Shown piece after piece: positions 16,113-24,984 of a DNA stretch of 64,000 bases. Location of the stretch: NCBI RefSeq assembly GCF_900156435.1, contig NZ_FTPQ01000003.1, positions 310,001 through 374,000 of the forward strand. Direction: 5' to 3'. The DNA is from Microbacterium sp. RU1D (GTDB taxonomy: Bacteria > Actinomycetota > Actinomycetes > Actinomycetales > Microbacteriaceae). Each line of letters opens with the position of its first letter. The first letter of the stretch is position 1. The notes under the pieces were generated by a model. The model made no database searches and was not told where the DNA came from. It saw only the letters and a list, made by a program, of their open reading frames with translations. Position numbers and translations under genes: made by a program.

Positions 16113-18414
16113 CGTCACCCGACTTTGCACCGCCCGCCGGCGGCGCGACGCCGCGCTGCTGACGGTGGGACTGTACGTCGCGATCATCGCGGCGCTGCTG
16201 CCCGCGTTCTCGGTGATCGCCCCCGGGCCGTGGGTCGCCGGGGCGGCGGTGCTGTCGGCCGCGGTGCTGGCGGCGGGACTGCTGGTGCGCCTCGCGCAGC
16301 TGCCCGCCGTCGTCGCCAGCATCGTCGAGGCAGCGGTCTGGATCGTGGTTCTCACGCTGCTGTTCGGGCGCTCGACCGCGCTGCTCGGCGTCATCCCGAC
16401 CCCGGCGACCTTCGCCTCGGTGCCGGGACTGCTCTCGGGGGCCGCCGAGGAGATCCGCCTGGGCGTGGCCCCGGTGCCCCCGGAGACCGGCCTGAGCTTC
16501 CTGCTCGTCGCCGCCGTCGGCGGCCTCGCCCTGGTGCTCGATCACGTCGTGCTGACCGCGCGCATGCCGCTGCTGGCTGGCGTCGGTCTCGTCGCGGTGT
16601 CGCTGATCCCCACGATCGCGATCCCCGCCGACGTCGACGTCGCGGGCTTCGTGCTCCTCGCCGCCGCCCTGCTGTTCCTGCTGCGCGTCGACACGCGCGC
16701 CCGTGCGGCCGTGCAGGCCCGACATCGCCCCATCGCCCGGACCGCGTCCGGGCGGCTGGGGGTCTCGGCGACGGCCGTCGCCGTCGCGGTGGTCGCCGTC
16801 ATCGTCGCCGTCGTCGCCACGCCGCTCCTCCCCCAACCCGGCCTGCGCTTCGCCACCGGCGGCTCCGGCGGCACGGGAACGACCATCAACCCCAACCTCG
16901 AGCTCGGCAACGACCTGCGCCAGCCGCGCGAGGTGGACGTCCTCACCGTGCGGACGACCGCCCCGACGGCGCCGTATCTGCGCGCGGTGACGCTCTCGCG
17001 CTTCGACGGCGCCGTCTGGTCGCCCGACAGCGCCGACACCGTGGCCGTCCCCGATGACGGCGCCGTCTTCAGCCCGGTCGAGGCCGACGCCGAGATCGCC
17101 CGCGCCGACTGGACCACCGACGTCACCGTCGACGCCCTCGACAGCCCCTGGCTGCCGGTGCCCTACCCCGCCTCGACGGTCACGGGACTCGACGGCGAGT
17201 GGTTGGGGATGCCGCAGAACCGCACGGTGGTGACGCGCGCCGGTTCGACGCGCGACCAGCAGTACGAGGTGCAGGCGAGCGTGCCGCGCCCGACGCTCGA
17301 GCAGATCCGCAGCCGTCCGGTGGGCGACACGGGCCTCGGCGCCGACGTCACCGCGCTGCCGGCCGACGTGCCCGCGGTCATCGGCGACACGGCCCGCGAG
17401 GTCACCGCCGGGACCTCGAACCCCTACGACGCCCTTCTGGCGATGCAGACGTGGTTCCGCAGCAGCGCGTTCCGGTATTCACTCGATGCACCCGTCGACG
17501 CGGGCTTCGACGGCGCCGGGCTCGATGCGGTCGCGGATTTCCTCCAGGTGCGCGCCGGTTACTGCGTGCACTACGCCTCCGCGTTCGCCGTGATGGCACG
17601 CACGCTCGGAATGCCCTCGCGCATCGTGGTCGGGTACCTACCGGGCACGGCCTCCGGCATCCCGCAGCAGGGCGGCACCGAGTACACCGTCACCTCCAGC
17701 CAGCTGCACTCCTGGCCCGAGGTCTACTTCCAGGGCATCGGGTGGGTGCCCTTCGAGCCGACGAACAGCCTCGGCGTGCCCACGAACTTCGCCTCGGGAT
17801 CGACCTCGAACGGCGGCACGACACCCACCAGCCCCGGTCAGGATGCCGCTGCCCCCGACGCGCAGCCGTCGACGGCGCCCTCGGCGGCCGACCGCGGCGA
17901 CGTGGGCGCCGTCGACACCGGGGGCGCGTCGACGAGCGCGCGGCCGGGCGCCGCGTGGGTGCCCGTGGGGATCGTCGTCCTGGCGCTGCTGGTGGCCGCG
18001 TTCGTTCCGGCGCTGCTGCGCATCGTCCGTCGTCGCCGGCGGCTGAACGCTGCGGGAGCGGGCGATGCGGTGGCCGCGTGGACGGCGCTGCAGGAGGACG
18101 CGGTGGATTTCGGCATCCTCGCCCCCGGGGCCGAGTCGCCCCGCGCGTTCGCCGCGCGCCTCATCGACGACCACGGCGTCGACGCGGACGACGTCGGCGT
18201 GCTGAGCGAGGCCCTCGAGCGCGTGAGCTACGCGGGTGACGCGCCCGACGCCGCGAACGGGCCGGCGCTGGCCGCGGCCGTCGACCGCATCCGGGCCGGG
18301 CTGTTCGCGCGGGCGACCCCGGCGCGGCGCGTGCTCGCGCGCGTGCTGCCCCGCTCGCTCGTCGTGCGGCCGGGCGCCGTGGATGCCGAGCGCGAACGCG
18401 AGAGCGTGGGCTGA
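16099..18414 (+). CDS. TgpA-like transglutaminase membrane protein
   Basis: A 771-residue integral membrane protein. About six TM helices lie in the first 250 residues (DUF3488/TgpA N-terminal domain). An extracytoplasmic transglutaminase core follows with C489 in RAGYCVHYAS and H537 in QLHSWPEVYF; the third-member acidic residue lies in WVPFEPT. A Thr/Ser/Asp-rich linker, another TM (about 610-630) and a DUF4129-type cytoplasmic tail complete it. The family acts in peptidoglycan or envelope processing and is almost always next to MoxR and DUF58. The GTG start at 16099 lies within the end of the DUF58 gene. Confidence 0.9.
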   Translation: MSAADVTRLCTARRRRDAALLTVGLYVAIIAALLPAFSVIAPGPWVAGAAVLSAAVLAAGLLVRLAQLPAVVASIVEAAVWIVVLTLLFGRSTALLGVIPTPATFASVPGLLSGAAEEIRLGVAPVPPETGLSFLLVAAVGGLALVLDHVVLTARMPLLAGVGLVAVSLIPTIAIPADVDVAGFVLLAAALLFLLRVDTRARAAVQARHRPIARTASGRLGVSATAVAVAVVAVIVAVVATPLLPQPGLRFATGGSGGTGTTINPNLELGNDLRQPREVDVLTVRTTAPTAPYLRAVTLSRFDGAVWSPDSADTVAVPDDGAVFSPVEADAEIARADWTTDVTVDALDSPWLPVPYPASTVTGLDGEWLGMPQNRTVVTRAGSTRDQQYEVQASVPRPTLEQIRSRPVGDTGLGADVTALPADVPAVIGDTAREVTAGTSNPYDALLAMQTWFRSSAFRYSLDAPVDAGFDGAGLDAVADFLQVRAGYCVHYASAFAVMARTLGMPSRIVVGYLPGTASGIPQQGGTEYTVTSSQLHSWPEVYFQGIGWVPFEPTNSLGVPTNFASGSTSNGGTTPTSPGQDAAAPDAQPSTAPSAADRGDVGAVDTGGASTSARPGAAWVPVGIVVLALLVAAFVPALLRIVRRRRRLNAAGAGDAVAAWTALQEDAVDFGILAPGAESPRAFAARLIDDHGVDADDVGVLSEALERVSYAGDAPDAANGPALAAAVDRIRAGLFARATPARRVLARVLPRSLVVRPGAVDAERERESVG

Positions 18415-18419
18415 ATGCC

Positions 18420-18456
18420 GAAGAGCGCCACCCCCGATCCGGGGATGACGCTCTTC
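18420..18456. terminator. Bidirectional hairpin terminator
   Basis: GAAGAGCG pairs with CGCTCTTC, with an inner CCCC/GGGG stem. It sits between the convergent transglutaminase operon and tRNA-Ser, so it could serve both strands. Confidence 0.7.
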
Positions 18457-18459
18457 GTG

Positions 18460-18551
18460 TGGCGGAAGTGACAGGATTTGAACCTGCGAGGCGAGTTACC
18501 CCGCCTACATGGATTCCAGCCATGCTCCTTAGGCCGCTCGGACACACTTCC
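18460..18551 (-). tRNA. tRNA-Ser (anticodon GGA)
   Basis: A 92-nt class II tRNA with acceptor stem GGAAGTG/CACTTCC, discriminator G and encoded CCA. The anticodon arm is CATGG-CTGGAAT-CCATG, giving anticodon GGA. It has the long variable arm of serine tRNAs and a standard T arm (GCAGGTTCAAATCCTGT). Confidence 0.96.
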
Positions 18552-18733
18552 AACAGACGATCTTACACGGCTGCCGAGCCCGCCTGAATCACGGGTCGCG
18601 CCCTGCGGGCCGACTCCCCCGCGGAAGCGGGAACCATTCCGCGTGCCCGTGGACCGCGAGAGGGCGGCGTGTGAGCATGTGGACCGCGGGATCGCGCGCC
18701 GGGGACGCCCCGCGCGCACGACGGCGCGAATCG

Positions 18734-19336
18734 TCAGCGAGACGCCGTTTCGCGCGACGCGGGTGCTGCGAGCCGCGCCTGGAGTCCGGCGCGCACCCCG
18801 TCCCACTCGTCGCGGAGGATCGAGAAGTACAGAGTGTCGGCCACCGAGCCGTCGGGGGCGATGCGGTGCCGACGCAGGCGCCCTTCCGCCGTCGCGCCGA
18901 GCCGTTCGATCGCCCGGGCGCTGCGCTCGTTGCGCGCATCGCAGCGCAGTGCGACCCGGTTGACGCCCCAGGTCTCGAACGCGTGGGTGAGCAGCAGCAG
19001 CTTGGCGGCGGGGTTTGTGCGACCGCCCTGGAAGTCCCGGCCGTACCAGGTCGTGCCGATCTCGACGCGTCCCTGCGCGGGCACGTACTCGTAGAACGTC
19101 GTCGAGCCGCGCACGGCGCCGGTGTCGGCATCCCTCACGGTGAACGCGAACAGGCCGGGCGTCGCGAGCTGACGGTCGACGTGCGCGGCGTAGGCGTCGG
19201 TCGAGTCGGGCCAGGGAGTGGTCATGCGACTCCACAGCTCCGGGTCGGTGAAGGGCCACGCCTCGACGGCGTCCGAGGGAGTGGCGGGAGAAAGCCGGAT
19301 GCCGTGCCCCTCGAGCGAGATGTCGTGGACGGTCAT
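18734..19336 (-). CDS. GNAT-family N-acetyltransferase (RimJ/RimL type)
   Basis: A 200-residue GNAT. It shows the substrate half (IRLSPATPSDAVEAWPF), then VEIGTTWYGRDFQGGRTNPAAKLLLLTHAFE, where the acetyl-CoA loop is the QGGRTN-type version, and RVALRCDARNERSARAIERLGATAEG, typical of the RimJ/RimL ribosomal-protein and amino-acid acetylating group. The start overlaps the MerR regulator stop (ATGA), so the pair is co-expressed. Substrate unknown. Confidence 0.85.
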   Translation of the reverse strand: MTVHDISLEGHGIRLSPATPSDAVEAWPFTDPELWSRMTTPWPDSTDAYAAHVDRQLATPGLFAFTVRDADTGAVRGSTTFYEYVPAQGRVEIGTTWYGRDFQGGRTNPAAKLLLLTHAFETWGVNRVALRCDARNERSARAIERLGATAEGRLRRHRIAPDGSVADTLYFSILRDEWDGVRAGLQARLAAPASRETASR

Positions 19337-19704
19337 CGCGCCTCCAGCTGCGCGACGAACTCGTCGGCGGCGGCGACCTTGCGGCGCAGGTCTTCGCGGC
19401 GCTCTTGCGCCTCTTCGCGGATGCCGGCGAACCGCTCGCGCAGCGCCGCGTCGTCGGGGTCGGCCTCGAGACCGTCGACCACCGCCAGCAGCTCGCCCAT
19501 CTGCTCGAGCGAGTACCCGAGCGGCTTCATCCGGCGGATCAGCAGGAGGCGGGATTCGTCGTCGTTCGTGTAGAGGCGGAACCCGCCCTCGCTCCGAGCC
19601 GACGGGCGCAGGAGGCCGATCTCGTCGTAGTGCCGCAGCGTCCGGATCGACAGCCCGGTGCGCTCGGCGAGCTCGCCGATCTGCATCGGCTTCCCCTGTG
19701 TCAT
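19333..19704 (-). CDS. MerR-family transcriptional regulator
   Basis: A 123-residue MerR regulator: QIGELAERTGLSIRTLRHYDEIGLLRPSARSEGGFRLYTNDD is the family HTH and wing. A dimerisation coiled coil follows, ending in a short tail with no Cys-rich metal loop. The start may be MTQGKPM (19704) or the inner Met at 19686. It is coupled to the downstream GNAT gene and preceded by a MerR-type dyad. Effector unknown; the lack of cysteines argues against a thiol or metal sensor. Confidence 0.88.
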   Translation of the reverse strand: MTQGKPMQIGELAERTGLSIRTLRHYDEIGLLRPSARSEGGFRLYTNDDESRLLLIRRMKPLGYSLEQMGELLAVVDGLEADPDDAALRERFAGIREEAQERREDLRRKVAAADEFVAQLEAR

Positions 19705-19722
19705 GGCATCCCCGATCCCGCA

Positions 19723-19744
19723 AACCTGACGTTACGGTAGAGTT
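19723..19744. promoter_or_regulatory. Candidate MerR operator
   Basis: AACCTGACGTTACGGTAGAG lies 18 bp upstream of the MerR start. The half CCTGACGTTACG resembles the left arm of actinobacterial MerR operators, where the symmetric form would be CCTGACGTTACGTCAGG; the right arm here is degenerate. Autoregulation is inferred. Confidence 0.4.
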
Positions 19745-19823
19745 CTTCTCGGTCGCGATCGCTACCCCCCATTCTTCCCCGCGCCGCTGCGGGTTCCCCC
19801 CGATACCCCTCAGGAGCATCGAC

Positions 19824-21317
19824 ATGACCGACGTCCTCGCGCGCCCGCGCCCCGAACCCACCGTCCTGCAGGCCCTGCGGTCCCCGCGCCTGCTCACCCG
19901 GGAAGTGCTCGCCGGCCTCGTCGTCGCGATCGCGCTCATCCCCGAGGCCATCGCGTTCTCAATCATCGCCGGCGTCGACCCCCGCCTCGGACTCTTCTCG
20001 TCGTTCGTCATGGCGGTCGCGATCGCCTTCCTGGGTGGACGCCCCGCCATGATCTCCGCGGCGACCGGCGCGATCGCGCTCGTGATCGCCCCCGTCGCCC
20101 GCGAGCACGGCGTCGACTACCTCCTGGCGACGGTGATCCTCGGTGGCATCCTGCAGGTGATCTTGGGCCTGGCCGGCGTCGCGAAGCTCATGCGCTACAT
20201 CCCGCGGAGCGTGATGGTCGGCTTCGTGAACGCCCTGGCCATCCTCATCTTCACCGCGCAGGTGCCCCAGCTGATCGGCGTGCCCTGGGCGGTCTACCCG
20301 ATCGCCGCGGCGGGCCTGGCGATCATGTACCTGCTTCCGCGCCTCACCAAGGCCATTCCCGCACCGCTGGTCGCGATCGTGCTGCTCACCGGCGCCGCCG
20401 TCGTGTTCGGCATCTCGGTGCCGACCGTCGGCGATCAGGGCGCGCTGCCCGAGAGCCTGCCCGCCCTGTTGATCCCGAACGTGCCATTCACCCTCGACAC
20501 GCTCGGCATCATCCTCCCCTTCGCACTCGCGATGGCCGTCGTCGGCCTGCTCGAGTCGCTGATGACCGCGGCCCTCGTCGACGACATCACCGACACGCCC
20601 TCGTCGAAATCCCGCGAGTCGCTCGGCCAGGGCGCCGCGAACGTGCTGTCCGGCCTGTTCGGCGGCATGGGCGGCTGCGCGATGATCGGCCAGACCATGA
20701 TCAACGTCAAGGCGTCGGGCGCGCGCACCCGCATCTCGACGTTCCTCGCGGGCGTCTTCCTGCTGGTGCTCGTTCTCGCATTCGGAGACGTGGTCGCCAT
20801 CATCCCGATGGCCGTGCTCGTGGCCGTGATGATCGTCGTGTCGATCGCCACCTTCGACTGGCACAGCATCCGCCCCTCGACCCTGCGCCGGATGCCGCTG
20901 AGCGAGACGATCGTCATGGTGCTGACCGTCGCGGGAACGGTGTGGACGCACAACCTCGCGATCGGCGTGGGGGTGGGCGTCGTCGCGGCGGCCGTGCTCT
21001 TCGCCCGCCGGGTCGCGAGCCTGACGAACGTCACGCGGACGGTCGACGGCGACACCGCCCGCTACATCGTGGAGGGCGAGCTGTTCTTCGCCTCGAGCAA
21101 CGACCTCACGACGAAGTTCGCCTACCACCGCGACCCGGCGCGCGTCGTCATCGACCTGACGCGCTCGCACGTGTGGGACGCCTCGACCGTCGCCGCGCTC
21201 GACGCGGTGCGCACCAAGTACGCGCACCTCGGCACGACCGTCGAGCTCGAGGGCATGAACGACGCGGCGGCCCGATTCCACGACCGCCTCAGCGGCGGCC
21301 TCGGCGCGGGGCACTGA
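19824..21317 (+). CDS. SulP-family anion transporter with STAS domain
   Basis: A 497-residue SulP permease. Ten or more TM helices span residues 25-400, including the family stretch LVVAIALIPEAIAFSIIAGVDPRLGLFSSF and the GGMGGCAMIGQTMIN segment. A C-terminal STAS domain (about 410-497, with VVIDLTRSHVWDASTVAALD) follows. SulP proteins move sulfate, bicarbonate or dicarboxylates, usually coupled to H+ or Na+. CAGGAG is well placed before ATG 19824. It is monocistronic and convergent with the AraC gene. The particular anion cannot be assigned. Confidence 0.92.
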   Translation: MTDVLARPRPEPTVLQALRSPRLLTREVLAGLVVAIALIPEAIAFSIIAGVDPRLGLFSSFVMAVAIAFLGGRPAMISAATGAIALVIAPVAREHGVDYLLATVILGGILQVILGLAGVAKLMRYIPRSVMVGFVNALAILIFTAQVPQLIGVPWAVYPIAAAGLAIMYLLPRLTKAIPAPLVAIVLLTGAAVVFGISVPTVGDQGALPESLPALLIPNVPFTLDTLGIILPFALAMAVVGLLESLMTAALVDDITDTPSSKSRESLGQGAANVLSGLFGGMGGCAMIGQTMINVKASGARTRISTFLAGVFLLVLVLAFGDVVAIIPMAVLVAVMIVVSIATFDWHSIRPSTLRRMPLSETIVMVLTVAGTVWTHNLAIGVGVGVVAAAVLFARRVASLTNVTRTVDGDTARYIVEGELFFASSNDLTTKFAYHRDPARVVIDLTRSHVWDASTVAALDAVRTKYAHLGTTVELEGMNDAAARFHDRLSGGLGAGH

Positions 21318-21356
21318 CTCGGAGCGGGAACAGGACCCAGCGGGGCGAGGGCGGTG

Positions 21357-22292
21357 TCAGGAGCGCAGCGTCGTCGAGGGCGTCTCGCCGAACTCCCCGC
21401 GGTACATCGCGGCGAAGCGGCCCAGGTTGGAGAAGCCCCAGCGCGCGGCGATCGCCGCGACCGTCTCGACCGACGGATCGGCGCTGCGCAGCTCGGCGCG
21501 CGCGGCATCCAGACGCACACGGCGCAGATACTGCATCGGGGTGCGGCCGGTGGCGGCGCGGAAGGCGTACTGCAGGCCGCGCGGCGACAGGCGGGCCGCC
21601 TGAGCGATGTCGGCGAGCACCACCGGTTCGGCGGCGTGCGCCTCGACATAGGCCTTCGCCCGGCGCACCGGGGCGGGCAGCGGGCGCGACGGGCGCCCCG
21701 ACGCGAGGGCGTCGGTGAACGTCGTGGGGAAGGTCATCAGCGACGCCTCGAGCATGAGCGTGCGCGCCTGCTGCTGGATGAGCGGGGTGCGTTCGGGAGA
21801 GCGCAGCAGCACGTCGCGGGTGTACTCCCAGGTGCGCGACCAGTACCGCATCCGCTGCTCGCTGACCGGCGCGTAGCCGGTCGCCCGCACCCGCAATCCG
21901 TCGTCGCCCGACAGGCGCCGGGCGGCGTCGTCGAACTCGGTCCGCGAGAACGACACCGCGGTGCCCGCGATGCGCCCGGTGAAGGCGATCTCCAGCGGAC
22001 GGTCCACCACCATGAACGGCACCGCGGTGTCGATGCGTTCGCGGCGATAGGTACCGGCGACCCGCGGACCGGCTATGCGGCCGACCACCACCTGGTCGAG
22101 CGGGTCGGACTCGACCAGCATCGTCGAACCGATCGTGTAGTCGCAGAACCCGAAGCCCGGCTCGGACGCCGCATGCCACGCCAGCGCCGGCTGGATCGCA
22201 TCCGCTCGGGCGATGCGCGCGCCCGGGACGATCGTCTGCCACAGGTGCTCCACCGTCTCGGCGTCGCGCGTCTCGATGTTCGTATGCTCCAC
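21357..22292 (-). CDS. AraC-family transcriptional regulator
   Basis: A 311-residue regulator with a C-terminal double HTH (DIAQAARLSPRGLQYAFRAATGRTPMQYLRRVRLDAARAEL and VAAIAARWGFSNLGRFAAMYRGEFGETP) and a divergent N-terminal domain. It is similar in length, domain order and N-terminal layout (a VEHLWQTIVPGARI-type opening) to AraC proteins at 42324-43256 and 51228-52157, so the three look like paralogues. It stands alone and its target is unknown. Confidence 0.88.
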   Translation of the reverse strand: MEHTNIETRDAETVEHLWQTIVPGARIARADAIQPALAWHAASEPGFGFCDYTIGSTMLVESDPLDQVVVGRIAGPRVAGTYRRERIDTAVPFMVVDRPLEIAFTGRIAGTAVSFSRTEFDDAARRLSGDDGLRVRATGYAPVSEQRMRYWSRTWEYTRDVLLRSPERTPLIQQQARTLMLEASLMTFPTTFTDALASGRPSRPLPAPVRRAKAYVEAHAAEPVVLADIAQAARLSPRGLQYAFRAATGRTPMQYLRRVRLDAARAELRSADPSVETVAAIAARWGFSNLGRFAAMYRGEFGETPSTTLRS

Positions 22293-22727
22293 GCAGGCTT
22301 CCTAAATCGTCCATGAATGTGCGGCTAGACCATTGCGCCCAGGGGCGTACGACGATATGGGAACGCTCTCACGTTGCGAGAACACCGTGATCCACACCGC
22401 TGCCTCCGACCACGAAAGCCGGCGTGGATGACCCCCCATCCACTTTCACCGTATCTTCCGTCGCGCGGAAAATGCGCATTTCGGCGCGGTCGGCCGCCGG
22501 GCGCGATCGATCAGCCGGGAAGCGCAGAATCCGGTCGGTGACCGACCGTCACCGGGGGCGCGGCTGCATTCCCAGGCGGTATTGCGGAACCCCGTGCCGC
22601 CGCGCTCTTCCCCGGTGCGGTGCTCGGCGGCGCCTCGATACGCGGGTCACGACCCCGGTGTCGCACCGCCACGCGCGCCATAATGGATGCGGTGGCCGTC
22701 CGAGCGCCATCGTCCGAGGGGATCGTG
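22293..22727. other. 435-bp region without a supported gene
   Basis: This stretch upstream of the AraC gene and the small hypothetical gene shows no convincing reading frame, RNA or strong repeat. It is less G/C-rich near 22310-22450, which fits promoter DNA for the two divergent genes. Confidence 0.5.
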
Positions 22728-23075
22728 ATGCCGTTTCGCACAGTGACCACGCTGCAGTCGTGGATCGACGATTTCCGTGCCCTGGGGTACGACGACGCCG
22801 ATATCCTCCGCGTGATCCCGCAGGACAGCGACGACGGCGGGGATGCCGGCCTGATCGCGGCCGGATTGCGCAGCGTGTCCACGACCTTCTACATCGCACC
22901 CGGGAACGCGGAGGGCGCGACCGACTGGTCGGTGACGTTCGAGCCGCGCGAAGACGCCGCTCCCCTTCCGGCCGGACGCGTGATGGCCCTGTCCGGAGAA
23001 CTCGCGACCCTCGCCGCGCTGTGCTCGTTCCTGCAGGCGCGTTCCGAGGCATTCCTCGCCGCCGCCGCCGAGTAG
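22728..23075 (+). CDS. Hypothetical protein, 115 aa
   Basis: Small soluble protein with no recognised domain. It has a charged N-terminal helix (TTLQSWIDDFRALGYDDADILRVIP), a central DSDDGGDAG loop and a C-terminal helix. ATG 22728 is preceded by GAGGGG at good spacing; the upstream in-frame ATG at 22683 has no ribosome site. Codon use follows the genome pattern. No functional context. Confidence 0.6.
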   Translation: MPFRTVTTLQSWIDDFRALGYDDADILRVIPQDSDDGGDAGLIAAGLRSVSTTFYIAPGNAEGATDWSVTFEPREDAAPLPAGRVMALSGELATLAALCSFLQARSEAFLAAAAE

Positions 23076-23158
23076 TCGCGTCGCCCGACGCGGGATCGCC
23101 CCCCTCACCCCTGGCCGCACGGGGATGGTCACCGGTCCCGGGCTGGAGTGACGGCCGG

Positions 23159-23611
23159 TCAGCGTCGCGCGTGCGCGACGAGTTCGTCGATGACCTGCGC
23201 CACGCGGCCGGCAAGGGCCGGATCCATACGGGCGACCGCGTCCTCGATGCCCGCATCGAACGCGCGCAGCGCCGACCACGGCGGCGCGTCCAAGTCGACG
23301 ATGGCGGTGATGTGATTCACCCGGCGGTCTTCGGCGTCGAGATCGCGACGCACGGCGCCGCGCTGGACGAGACGGTCGATGAGCGTGGTCACGCCGGCGG
23401 AGGTGATACCGAGGTGATCGCGCACGTGCGACGGCCGCGCCCCCGGGTTGTCGGCGACGAACAGCAGGGCCCGCGCATCGAGCTCGTTCAGGGAGAGTGC
23501 GCGACGGGCCTCGGCGGCGACGGTGCGCCGCGCCTCGCCGTACGCGAGGAGGGAGCGCCCGAGAGCCGAGCCCGGGAAGGGCGACGGCGGAACTTCGGAT
23601 GACGACTGCAC
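23159..23611 (-). CDS. MarR-family transcriptional regulator
   Basis: A 150-residue winged-helix regulator: NELDARALLFVADNPGARPSHVRDHLGITSAGVTTLIDRLVQRGAVRRDLDAEDRRVNHITA is the MarR HTH and wing. A C-terminal dimerisation helix follows. It is divergent, with a 200-bp spacer, from the stress-type membrane cluster at 23.8 kb. Ligand and target unknown. Confidence 0.88.
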   Translation of the reverse strand: MQSSSEVPPSPFPGSALGRSLLAYGEARRTVAAEARRALSLNELDARALLFVADNPGARPSHVRDHLGITSAGVTTLIDRLVQRGAVRRDLDAEDRRVNHITAIVDLDAPPWSALRAFDAGIEDAVARMDPALAGRVAQVIDELVAHARR

Positions 23612-23742
23612 GAGCCATGATCGTACTCATCCCACCCCGGTGCTCCTGACCGTTGCGTTGGGCGACACGGCGGGTCGGTCGGCGTGGACGCTTTCCGAAG
23701 AGCTCCGGCCGACGCGCGCGTTGCATGCGGCGACGAGCGGTG

Positions 23743-23780
23743 CAAGGCCCGAGGCAGAGGCGTGCTTTCGGACCTAGACC
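23743..23780 (+). promoter_or_regulatory. Shared bipartite stress motif, site 1
   Basis: CAAGGCC (23743-23749), then 23 nt, then CCTAGAC (23773-23779), 31 bp before the ATG at 23811. It has the same layout as seven other sites in the window (25.6, 29.1, 35.9, 46.8, 50.9, 55.7 and 55.8 kb). See findings. Confidence 0.55.
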
Positions 23781-23810
23781 GGACACTCCAACGCCACGGA
23801 AGGAGCGAAC

Positions 23811-24593
23811 ATGTCGCAATTCACCACGTCGCATGACGAGGACTCGGGCACAGCCGCGAAGGCGGGAGCAGCCGCCCAGGAGGCGTCGGCAACCGCGAAG
23901 ACGGCGGGCCACGCCGCCCAGGAGGTCGCGCAGTCCGGAGCCCACGAGGCGGCCGCGGTCGCCGGCGAAGCCAAGGCCCGCATCGGCGACCTCATGGCGC
24001 AATCGGGACGAGAGCTGTCGGACCAGGCCGCCACGCAGCAGCAGCGCCTCGCGGACGGACTCGGGTCCCTGGGCCAGGACTTCTCCCGCATGGCCGATGC
24101 CGATGAAGGGGGCGGTATCGCGGGCGATCTCGTGCGACGCGTCGCCGGGCACGCCTCGACCGTGAGCTCGTGGCTCGCGGATCGCGATCCCCAGCAGCTG
24201 ATGCAGGACGTCACCTCGTTCGCCCGTCGACGGCCCGGCACCTTCATCGCCGTCGCGGCCGTCGCGGGAGTGGTGGTGGGCCGGCTCAGCCGCGCGATCG
24301 CCGCCGGTGCCGCATCCAGCACGGAGGGATCGACCGCTCCCGCCCCGCTCGGCGGGCCGCGCTTCGCGGACGCCGACGCCGCGGTGAGGGCGAGCGACCA
24401 CGACGCGAACCGGCTCGAGGGGACCGTCCCGCCGCTCGGTGGCGTCGACGCGACGCCCACCGTCCCGGTCGTCGACGACACGGGGCTGACCGCCGACGTC
24501 GACGGCGGCGACCCGCCGCTGTACACCGAGTCCGCCGCGCGCCTCGACGGCGCCCGCGAAGGAGGTTCGGATGACCGACCCGACACCCTCTGA
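23811..24593 (+). CDS. Ala-rich membrane-associated stress-type protein
   Basis: A 260-residue protein. The first 90 residues are Ala/Gln/Glu/Lys-rich amphipathic helix (AAQEASATAKTAGHAAQEVA and similar), resembling LEA-like desiccation proteins. Around residues 120-158 a TM segment (FIAVAAVAGVVVGRL) follows a DPQQLMQDVTSFARRRPGTF stretch, and an acidic Pro/Asp-rich tail completes it. It overlaps the next gene by 23 bp and heads a three-gene cluster with DUF1469 and DUF3618 proteins. No enzymatic motif. A role in envelope stress or osmoprotection is inferred from context only. Confidence 0.75.
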   Translation: MSQFTTSHDEDSGTAAKAGAAAQEASATAKTAGHAAQEVAQSGAHEAAAVAGEAKARIGDLMAQSGRELSDQAATQQQRLADGLGSLGQDFSRMADADEGGGIAGDLVRRVAGHASTVSSWLADRDPQQLMQDVTSFARRRPGTFIAVAAVAGVVVGRLSRAIAAGAASSTEGSTAPAPLGGPRFADADAAVRASDHDANRLEGTVPPLGGVDATPTVPVVDDTGLTADVDGGDPPLYTESAARLDGAREGGSDDRPDTL

Positions 24594-24984
24594 GCAGAGG
24601 GCGGCGACGACCTCGCTCGGTGAGCTCGTCGGCGAGGTCACCCGGGACATGTCGACGCTCCTGCGCCAGGAGCTGGCGCTGGCCAAAGCCGAGGTGAAGG
24701 ACTCGGCGACGAAGTCGGCGAAGGGCGCCGGGCTGCTCGGCGGTGCGGGATACGCGGCCGGAATGGTCGTGCTCTTCCTGTCCATCGCCCTCTGGGAGGC
24801 GCTCGCGCTGCTGATCGGGCACGCCTGGTCGGCCGTGGTGGTCGCCGTGATCTGGGCGGTGATCGCGGGGATCCTCTTCGTGATCGGCCGCCGCCGCCTG
24901 AAGACCGTGCAGGGCGTGCCGCAGACGGCGGCCACTCTGCAGGAGATACCGGAAGCATTCGCAAGGAACGAGGAGAACCGATGA
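24571..24984 (+). CDS. DUF1469/YqjE-like phage-holin-superfamily membrane protein
   Basis: A 137-residue protein: the N-terminal helix SLGELVGEVTRDMSTLLRQELALAKAEV is the YqjE/DUF1469 signature, followed by two TM helices (about 55-75 and 84-105) and a basic RRR cap. YqjE-family proteins are stress-induced inner-membrane proteins found with DUF3618. It overlaps the genes on either side, so the three are translated as an operon. Confidence 0.85.
   Translation: MTDPTPSEQRAATTSLGELVGEVTRDMSTLLRQELALAKAEVKDSATKSAKGAGLLGGAGYAAGMVVLFLSIALWEALALLIGHAWSAVVVAVIWAVIAGILFVIGRRRLKTVQGVPQTAATLQEIPEAFARNEENR

Noticed and set aside
22647..24935. 762-codon minus-strand frame across 23-25 kb
   Set aside because: It overlaps MarR and the YqjE cluster, with compositional bias of a shadow frame.
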